Assembly: GCA_903933765.1 (NCBI GenBank)
Contig: CAIZLI010000207.1
Location: forward strand, 1 to 5,033
Direction: 5' to 3'
DNA from: an uncultured Bacteroidota bacterium
GTDB taxonomy: Bacteria > Bacteroidota > Bacteroidia > Chitinophagales > Chitinophagaceae
DNA: 5,033 nt
The notes under the pieces were generated by a model, which was given only the letters and a program-made list of their open reading frames with translations, ran no database searches and was not told where the DNA came from. Each line of letters starts with the position of its first letter. The first letter of the stretch is position 1. The position numbers and the translations under genes were made by a program. This document shows positions 1 through 5,033 of the stretch, one piece after another.

Positions 1-765
1 GAATATGCCATTGTTTATCTACATGGATTTAGTGCCAGCCAAATGGAAGGCGATCCAGTGCACCAAAATATTGCTAGACAATTTCATTGTAATTTATATT
101 TAGCAAGGTTAGCAGAGCATGGTATTGATACCACCGAAGACCTAATGAATTTGACAGCCGAAAAGTATTGGGAATCTGCAAAACTAGCCTACGCTATTGG
201 AAAACAAATTGGCAAGAAAGTGATTTTAATGAGTACTTCTACTGGGGGTACATTAGCATTGCAATTAGCAGCTAATTATCCAGAAATTGGAGGCTTAATT
301 TTATATTCACCAAACATTGAAGTATTTAATCCATCTGCTCCATTGTTAAATAATCCATGGGGTTTACAAATAGGTAGAACCGTTTTAAAAAGTAATTATG
401 TAGATATTAAATACAAAGACAGCGCTTACCCAAAATATTGGAATACCCATTACAGAATCGAAGCAGTTGTTGCTTTGCAGCATTTATTAGAAGCTACGAT
501 GACAGAGGCTACATTTAAGAAAATTCATCAACCTACTTTGGCATTGTATTATTATAAGGATGAAGCCAATCAGGATAATGTAGTAAAAGTGGGTGCCATT
601 CAAAAAATGATGCAACAAATTGCAACGCCAGCTAATTTAAAAATGGAAATGGCCATGCCAAATACAGGGAATCATGTACTTGCTTCGCCCATTGTTTCAA
701 AAGATATTGTAAGTGTGGAACAAGCCACTGCAAAATTTATGAAAGAGGTCATTATAAAAAAATAA
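1..765 (+). CDS. Alpha/beta-hydrolase (lipase/esterase-like), 5' end truncated by window edge
   Basis: The reading frame is open from base 1 and shows 254 residues before TAA at 763-765. The ATG at 43 is not the true start, because the frame upstream encodes a strand plus the oxyanion-hole motif (A-I-V-Y-L-H-G-F, visible residues 3-10), a core part of the fold. The nucleophile elbow is M-S-T-S-T-G-G, with Ser at visible residue 80 (bases 238-240); the first position of the usual G-x-S-x-G is Ser. The probable acid is Asp187 in Y-Y-K-D-E (Asp192 is an alternative), and the His is residue 225 in G-N-H-V-L (bases 673-675). Roughly residues 105-170 form a cap-like insert. The triad supports a serine hydrolase acting on an ester or lipid-like substrate; the actual substrate cannot be read. 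An N-terminal membrane anchor or signal peptide, if any, lies outside the window. The gene converges on the minus-strand cluster and is probably transcribed independently of it. Confidence 0.85.
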   Translation, partial: EYAIVYLHGFSASQMEGDPVHQNIARQFHCNLYLARLAEHGIDTTEDLMNLTAEKYWESAKLAYAIGKQIGKKVILMSTSTGGTLALQLAANYPEIGGLILYSPNIEVFNPSAPLLNNPWGLQIGRTVLKSNYVDIKYKDSAYPKYWNTHYRIEAVVALQHLLEATMTEATFKKIHQPTLALYYYKDEANQDNVVKVGAIQKMMQQIATPANLKMEMAMPNTGNHVLASPIVSKDIVSVEQATAKFMKEVIIKK

Positions 766-769
766 TTGA

Positions 770-1864
770 CTAATGATCGGAAGCAAGTGCTACAGCAATT
801 TTAGAATCGGCTGTGCCATAGTATAAATACCATTGCGTTTTATAGTACACTAACCCCTCTACAAAACAAACATTATTGACTTCTCCTTTTAATTCATAAG
901 GCTTGTCAGGTTGAATGAAAGACTTAGCTGCTCTATCTATAAGCTTATAAGGCGCAGCAGTATCATATAAAGCCTGCGCTGCTGCGTAAGTGAATTTAGG
1001 GCTCGTTGGATCGTTGTTATTGGCTGCATTACTACTATTATAAATTAGCACAATACCTTTTGAAGTGTACAATGCAAATGGACCTGGCTCTACCAAACGA
1101 CTATCAAAATAACCAGGCCTAGGCGTAAGTACCGAGACTAATTTTTTACTTTCTTCATTTTCCAAAACCTCCCAATGCAATAAATCGGATGAGTATGCCA
1201 TGAATAGATCGGTGTCTCCAAAATACATCCAGTATTTATTATTGATTTTTTTAGCAATCATTTTTTCTCCTATGCGCTCGGCCACAATCGCACCCGACTT
1301 GGACCAGGTATTGATGTATTTAGGATGGGCTAATACTGGACCTTGTTTTTGAAAATGAATCAAATCATTTGAAGTGGCAAAACATAAACGAGCTGTTTTT
1401 CCATCATAGGCCGTATAGGTTAAAACATACCCTCCAGCTGGATTTTCTACAATTCTTGGATCTTCAATGCCGCCTTTGCCTTCATATATAGCAAAGCTAT
1501 CTTTTGAAGGATAAAAAATTGGTTGTGCTTGTCTTTTAAAATGAATCCCGTCCTCGCTAATGGCAAGGCCTATGCGAGAAGTCATGGCGCTGTCTTGTGC
1601 ACGGTATAATAAATAAACTTTCCCGTCCTTTACAAGTGCTGTAGGATTTAAAACATTTTTTGCTTCCCAGGCTACGCTGTCATTTTGCAATGGACAGAAA
1701 AAACGACTATTGGTATCGGGCACCAAAATAGGATTGACAATATCTACCTTATGAAAACTAGGCGCCCAGTCGGTGATGTTGGTATTTTCATTTTTATTTT
1801 CATTAGGACGACTAGTACAAGCAGCTAAGAAAATTAAAAAACACAATAAGGTATTTTGTTTCAT
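770..1864 (-). CDS. GH130-family beta-propeller glycosidase, predicted lipoprotein
   Basis: A complete 364-residue protein. The N-terminus is a lipoprotein signal peptide: Lys2, a hydrophobic run at 6-15 and the lipobox L-A-A-C with Cys16, followed by an Asn/Glu-rich polar tether (about 17-32). This fixes the ATG at 1862-1864. The rest matches the five-bladed propeller of glycoside hydrolase family 130 (PH1107-related glycosidases): N-P-T-A at 73-76, L-L-Y-R-A at 85-89, the signature E-D-P-R at 134-137 (bases 1454-1465) with Asp135 the likely catalytic acid, V-E-P-G at 258-261, and the closing blade V-N-N-V-C-F (329-334) and Y-Y-G-T-A-D (348-353). Family members act on beta-mannosides and related glycosides as phosphorylases (cytoplasmic) or hydrolases (exported). 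The signal peptide favours a hydrolase in the periplasm or on the outer membrane; this is inference. No classical Bacteroidota surface-export motif (acidic run after Cys) is seen. It starts 9 bases after the RND pump stop, so it is probably co-transcribed. The linkage and sugar specificity are unknown. Confidence 0.85.
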   Translation of the reverse strand: MKQNTLLCFLIFLAACTSRPNENKNENTNITDWAPSFHKVDIVNPILVPDTNSRFFCPLQNDSVAWEAKNVLNPTALVKDGKVYLLYRAQDSAMTSRIGLAISEDGIHFKRQAQPIFYPSKDSFAIYEGKGGIEDPRIVENPAGGYVLTYTAYDGKTARLCFATSNDLIHFQKQGPVLAHPKYINTWSKSGAIVAERIGEKMIAKKINNKYWMYFGDTDLFMAYSSDLLHWEVLENEESKKLVSVLTPRPGYFDSRLVEPGPFALYTSKGIVLIYNSSNAANNNDPTSPKFTYAAAQALYDTAAPYKLIDRAAKSFIQPDKPYELKGEVNNVCFVEGLVYYKTQWYLYYGTADSKIAVALASDH

Positions 1865-1876
1865 ACTTACTTATTA
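1862..1876 (-). other. Tight in-frame gene junction with tandem TAA TAA stops
   Basis: The pump gene ends in TAA (1874-1876) followed at once by a second in-frame TAA (1871-1873), then G-T-A-A-G-T and the ATG of the GH130 gene. The 9-base gap is a multiple of three, so both genes share one frame. No purine-rich Shine-Dalgarno sequence precedes the ATG, as is usual in Bacteroidota. The spacing suggests that terminating ribosomes could re-initiate on the downstream gene; that is inference. Confidence 0.7.
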
Positions 1877-4800
1877 ATCTACTACTCGCTTATGCTTAGA
1901 AGACAGATAAGTATACACTGCTGGAATCACAAATAAAGTTAAAATTAAAGAGAACATTAGACCACCTACAATAACTGTACCTAGAGGCTTTCTGCTCGTT
2001 GCAGCTGCACCTAAGCTAATGGCAATTGGCAATGCACCTAAGGCTGTCGCTAAGCTTGTCATTAAGATAGGTCTTAGACGTTGTGCTGCAGCTTCAAGGA
2101 CCGCTTCCTTAATAGCTAAGCCAGCTTCTCTTTTCTTATTGGCGAATTCCACAATTAAGATACCATTCTTGGTTACTAAGCCAATCAACATGATGATACC
2201 AATTTGCGAGAATATATTTAATGTTTGATCCAACATCCATAGGGAAATCAATGCACCAGCAATAGCCAATGGTACAGTAATCATGATGATGAAAGGATCA
2301 GTGAAACTTTCAAACTGGGCTGCAAGCACTAAATAAATTAAAATCAATGCCAACAATAAAGCATAAGAAGTATTGGAAGCACTTTCTTTGAAGTCTCTAG
2401 AAGGACCGCTCAAGGCTGTTTGGAAACTTTCATCTAATTTTTCTTTCGCGATACGATCCATCGCATTCACGCCATCACCTATTGTTTTTCCCTCAGCCAA
2501 AGAAGCAGAAATAGTAGCTGAATTAAAACGATTGTAATGGTATAAATTTGGAGGGTTGCTATTCTCTTCAATCGTCAATACACTTGAAATAGGAATATTC
2601 TCTCCACGACTATTTCTGATATAGATCTTACTGATATCGGTAGGTGTGTTACGATCAGACTTAGCTACTTGTGTAATCACTTCATATTGACGATCATTCA
2701 AAATGAAATAAGCAGATCTTGCACCACTAAATGCAGATTGTAATGCTTGTGATACATCTGCTGTAGATAAACCAAGATCTCTTGTACGCATACGATCGAT
2801 TGTCAAATCTAATTCTGGTTTATTGAATTTTAAGTTCACATCGACGTTTTGGAAAGTCTTGTCTTTCCTAGCTGCTTCTAAAAACTCAGGAATCACTTTT
2901 CTGATTTTTTGAAAATCTAAGTTTTGAATGATGAACTGCACTGGCAAAGAACCACGAGACATCATTCCTACAGAAATAGTTTGTTCTTCGATAGAGAAAA
3001 TACGAACGTTTTTAAAGCGTTTAAATTTCTTATTTAAATCTGCTGCGATTTCGGTTTGTGTCCTTGTTCTTTCATGGATACCCACCATGCCAAATCTACC
3101 AGATGCGCCAGTGTTTCCACCACCCCACGAAGGGACGCTACCCCAAGTAAATGCATGCTCGGGTATGGAGTCTTGCATGATGCGTATGGCCTTCAATAGA
3201 TCTGCTCTTAGGTCCTCATAACTAGTTCCTTCTGCTGCTGACATAGATATACGAACTGTACCTTTATCTTCTAAAGGAGCTAATTCGCTTTGAATATTTT
3301 TTCCAACAAGTATAATTAACACAAAACAAATGCCTACAATCACCCATGCCATCCATCTGATTTGTAAAAATTTGGCTAGTCCATTTCTGTAACCTTGTTC
3401 CATCCCTTTAAAAAAGGGTTCAGTACGCTCATAAAATTTGCCGTGTTGTCCGCCATTTCTGTTCAGGTAGACATTCAATACTGGCGTAATGGTTAGGGAT
3501 ACAAATGCTGAAACCAACACAGCACCTGCCACCACCACACCAAATTCTTTGAATAAGGAACCTACAAAACCCTGTAAGAAAATAACAGGCAAGAATACAA
3601 CGGCCAAAGTAATAGAAGTAGATACGACTGCAAAGAAAATTTCTTTACTACCTTCTCTGGCAGCATCTTTTATATTGAGGCCTTCTTCTAATTTTCTGAA
3701 AATATTTTCGGTGACCACAATTCCGTCATCTACAACAAGTCCAGTTGCTAAAACGATCGCTAATAAAGTCAAAACATTAATAGAGAAACCTGCTAAGTAC
3801 ATAATAAAGAAAGTAGCAATCAAAGAAATTGGAATATCAATTAATGGTCTAATCGCAATCAGCCAATTTCTGAAGAAGAAGAAGATCACCAATACCACCA
3901 GTGTAAATGAAATCACAATCGTTTCTTTCACTTCTGATAAAGCACGACGTACATTCTTGGTATTATCAATAGGTATTGCAAATTCTATATCTGATTTATT
4001 TTGTGCTTTTACTTCTTCTAATCTTTTGTAAAATTCATCTGCAATATTAATTTGATTGGCCCCCGGCTGAGGAGAGATAGTCAGCATCACAACAGGCACT
4101 CCATTAAAATAAGAACCTTGATCTTCTTGGTCTGGGCCAAGTTCAACCCTTGCTACATCACCCAACCTCACAATGCCATTAAGGTCTTCTTTTAAAATTA
4201 TATTTCTAAAATCTGCTTCGGTGGATAATCTTCCTAATGTACGAATTATGAATTCAGATTTATTACCATAAATACGGCCAGCAGGTAATTCTACATTTTC
4301 TTTATTCAATCCCGTTTGAATATCATTAAATGCAATTCCAAATGCATTGAGTAGATCTGTATTTGGATAAATGCGCATAGACATACGCTTACCTCGAACG
4401 CCAACGCTAGTTACTTCGTCAATTGTTTGAAAACGTTGCTGTAAAACATTCTCGGCATATTCAGTCAATTCCAACAATCCCTTTGTCTTACTTCTTAAAG
4501 TAAGCATTAAAATAAAATCTCCACTTGCGTCTGCTTTTGAAACCACAGGAGGATTATTGATGTCTTCTGGTAAACTTCTTGTAGCCTGTGATACTTTATC
4601 TCTCACGTCATTGGCTGCGGTTTCCAAATTCACGCCTAAGTTGAACTCGACAGTGATATTTGAATTACCAACAGAACTCGAAGAATTGATGGTTCGAATT
4701 CCAGGAATACCATTAATTGCTTTCTCTAAAGGTTCTGTAATTTGACTCTGAATCACTTCTGAGTTTGCACCTGAATAAGATGTTTGTACCGAAATAATAG

Positions 4801-4927
4801 GTGGATCAATTGCAGGATATTCTCTTAATGCCAAGAAAGAATAACCTACCAAACCAAAAATGATAATCGCAATATTCATCACAGTGGCTAACACTGGACG
4901 TTTTAACGAGAGTTCCGATATATTCAT
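1874..4927 (-). CDS. RND-family multidrug/solute efflux permease (AcrB/MdtC/TriC-like, HAE-1 type)
   Basis: A complete 1017-residue inner-membrane proton/substrate antiporter, the pump of a tripartite efflux system. The start M-N-I-S-E-L-S-L-K-R-P-V is the family's usual N-terminus. Layout: TM1 about 11-33; periplasmic porter/docking half 34-335; TM2-TM6 about 336-487; TM7 about 524-543; second periplasmic half 545-853; TM8-TM12 about 855-1006. Proton-relay residues are all present: Asp400-Asp401 in TM4 (bases 3725-3730; AcrB D407/D408), Lys920 in TM10 (2168-2170; K940), and Arg950 and Thr957 in TM11 (R971, T978). Other family marks are L-V-L-A-A-Q-F-E-S (866-874) and R-L-R-P-I-L-M-T-S (950-958). 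At 1017 residues it is shorter than AcrB (1049) because the C-terminal tail ends soon after TM12, resembling MdtC/TriC. It lies 24 bases after the probable adaptor gene and 9 before the GH130 gene. The substrate cannot be deduced; the loop matching AcrB's Phe-rich switch loop differs (residues 596-609). Family and function class are near certain, a specific name is not. Confidence 0.96.
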   Translation of the reverse strand: MNISELSLKRPVLATVMNIAIIIFGLVGYSFLALREYPAIDPPIISVQTSYSGANSEVIQSQITEPLEKAINGIPGIRTINSSSSVGNSNITVEFNLGVNLETAANDVRDKVSQATRSLPEDINNPPVVSKADASGDFILMLTLRSKTKGLLELTEYAENVLQQRFQTIDEVTSVGVRGKRMSMRIYPNTDLLNAFGIAFNDIQTGLNKENVELPAGRIYGNKSEFIIRTLGRLSTEADFRNIILKEDLNGIVRLGDVARVELGPDQEDQGSYFNGVPVVMLTISPQPGANQINIADEFYKRLEEVKAQNKSDIEFAIPIDNTKNVRRALSEVKETIVISFTLVVLVIFFFFRNWLIAIRPLIDIPISLIATFFIMYLAGFSINVLTLLAIVLATGLVVDDGIVVTENIFRKLEEGLNIKDAAREGSKEIFFAVVSTSITLAVVFLPVIFLQGFVGSLFKEFGVVVAGAVLVSAFVSLTITPVLNVYLNRNGGQHGKFYERTEPFFKGMEQGYRNGLAKFLQIRWMAWVIVGICFVLIILVGKNIQSELAPLEDKGTVRISMSAAEGTSYEDLRADLLKAIRIMQDSIPEHAFTWGSVPSWGGGNTGASGRFGMVGIHERTRTQTEIAADLNKKFKRFKNVRIFSIEEQTISVGMMSRGSLPVQFIIQNLDFQKIRKVIPEFLEAARKDKTFQNVDVNLKFNKPELDLTIDRMRTRDLGLSTADVSQALQSAFSGARSAYFILNDRQYEVITQVAKSDRNTPTDISKIYIRNSRGENIPISSVLTIEENSNPPNLYHYNRFNSATISASLAEGKTIGDGVNAMDRIAKEKLDESFQTALSGPSRDFKESASNTSYALLLALILIYLVLAAQFESFTDPFIIMITVPLAIAGALISLWMLDQTLNIFSQIGIIMLIGLVTKNGILIVEFANKKREAGLAIKEAVLEAAAQRLRPILMTSLATALGALPIAISLGAAATSRKPLGTVIVGGLMFSLILTLFVIPAVYTYLSSKHKRVVD

Positions 4928-4951
4928 CTCAATAATGTATTAATTGTGAGC

Positions 4952-5033
4952 CTACTTGATGATGTCAACAAGTGGCAATGTCTTCCCGATTTTTAAATCA
5001 CTTCCGTCTCTTACAAAAAGCATCCCTGCAACA
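4952..5033 (-). CDS. C-terminal end of a probable RND periplasmic adaptor (membrane fusion protein), partial
   Basis: Only the last 26 codons and the stop (TAG, 4952-4954) are inside the window; the rest lies to the right. The visible tail contains V-A-G-M-L-F-V-R-D-G-S-D-L-K-I-G-K and ends in D-I-I-K. The pattern G-x-L-x-x-x-R-D-G-S-x-x-K-I resembles the membrane-proximal end of HlyD/AcrA-type adaptors, where the chain closes after a 'GD-V-V-x-G-x-x-x-L-x-D-G-x-x-V' stretch. The position 24 bases upstream of an RND permease on the same strand is the standard adaptor-pump order and supports the call. The adaptor would sit in the periplasm, often lipid- or membrane-anchored, and link the pump to a TolC-like channel. 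The identification rests on a short tail plus context. Confidence 0.65.
   Translation of the reverse strand, partial: VAGMLFVRDGSDLKIGKTLPLVDIIK

Noticed and set aside
43..45. ATG at 43 as the hydrolase start
   Set aside because: The frame is open upstream to base 1 and encodes the H-G-F oxyanion-hole motif, which belongs to the same fold, so the gene starts outside the window.
751..766. ATTAT-A6-ATAAT stem considered as a bidirectional terminator
   Set aside because: The five-pair stem is all A/T, too weak for an intrinsic terminator, and overlaps the Lys-Lys-stop codons of the hydrolase.
2019..2228. Open frame of 69 codons on the + strand
   Set aside because: Antisense to TM10-TM11 of the RND permease. 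Its hydrophobic character mirrors the membrane segments on the other strand.
2928..3221. Open frame of 97 codons on the + strand
   Set aside because: Antisense to the second periplasmic half of the RND permease, where the minus-strand frame is clearly the conserved one; no motif is visible.
3489..4031. Open frame of 180 codons on the + strand
   Set aside because: It lies wholly antisense to the conserved TM2-TM6 part of the RND permease. Its translation is Thr/Lys/Ser-rich low-complexity sequence with no recognisable fold, as expected for a shadow frame.
4557..4745. Open frame of 62 codons on the + strand
   Set aside because: Antisense to the N-terminal porter domain of the RND permease; no motif or start context supports it.
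1874..4927. Internal similarity between the two halves of the permease considered as a recent duplication
   Set aside because: The two-fold internal repeat (TM1-6 and TM7-12, each with a large periplasmic loop) is the ancestral architecture of all RND pumps.
4928..4951. Imperfect CTCA...TGAG inverted repeat in the adaptor-pump gap, considered as an operator or hairpin
   Set aside because: Only four outer base pairs match cleanly and the interior is A/T-rich with mismatches; a chance match in a 24-base spacer is more likely.

Overview
The window looks like chromosomal DNA from a member of the Bacteroidota, probably of the Chitinophagales/Sphingobacteriia type. The evidence is low GC content with A/T-rich codon choice, no strong Shine-Dalgarno sequences ahead of the genes, an RND pump starting M-N-I-S-E-L-S with a short C-terminus, and a GH130-type lipoprotein of a kind common in that phylum. 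The assignment is firm only at phylum level and comes from protein style, not a search.

Layout: a truncated alpha/beta-hydrolase gene (1..765, + strand, 5' end outside the window) meets a minus-strand gene cluster tail-to-tail with a 4-base gap. Reading the cluster in its own direction, from right to left: the 3' end of what is probably an RND periplasmic adaptor (membrane fusion protein) gene (4952..5033, mostly outside the window), a complete RND inner-membrane efflux permease (1874..4927), and a GH130-family beta-propeller glycosidase with a lipoprotein signal peptide (770..1864). Spacings of 24 and 9 bases suggest that the three are co-transcribed. The operon promoter would lie to the right of the window.

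Function: the adaptor and permease would form two parts of a proton-driven tripartite exporter; the outer-membrane channel gene is not visible. The permease keeps the full set of proton-relay residues. The GH130 lipoprotein at the end of the operon is not a usual pump component. It is predicted to act outside the cytoplasm, where hydrolysis of mannosides or related glycosides is easier to explain than phosphorolysis. The convergent hydrolase retains a Ser/Asp/His triad and is probably an independent lipase/esterase-like enzyme.

Coding density is very high: no stretch over 300 bases lacks a gene, and I see no RNA genes, mobile elements, CRISPR arrays or clear terminators. Most of the window is ordinary. 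The points most worth a second look are the extracytoplasmic GH130 protein linked to an RND pump, and the atypical sequence of the pump's substrate-path loop.
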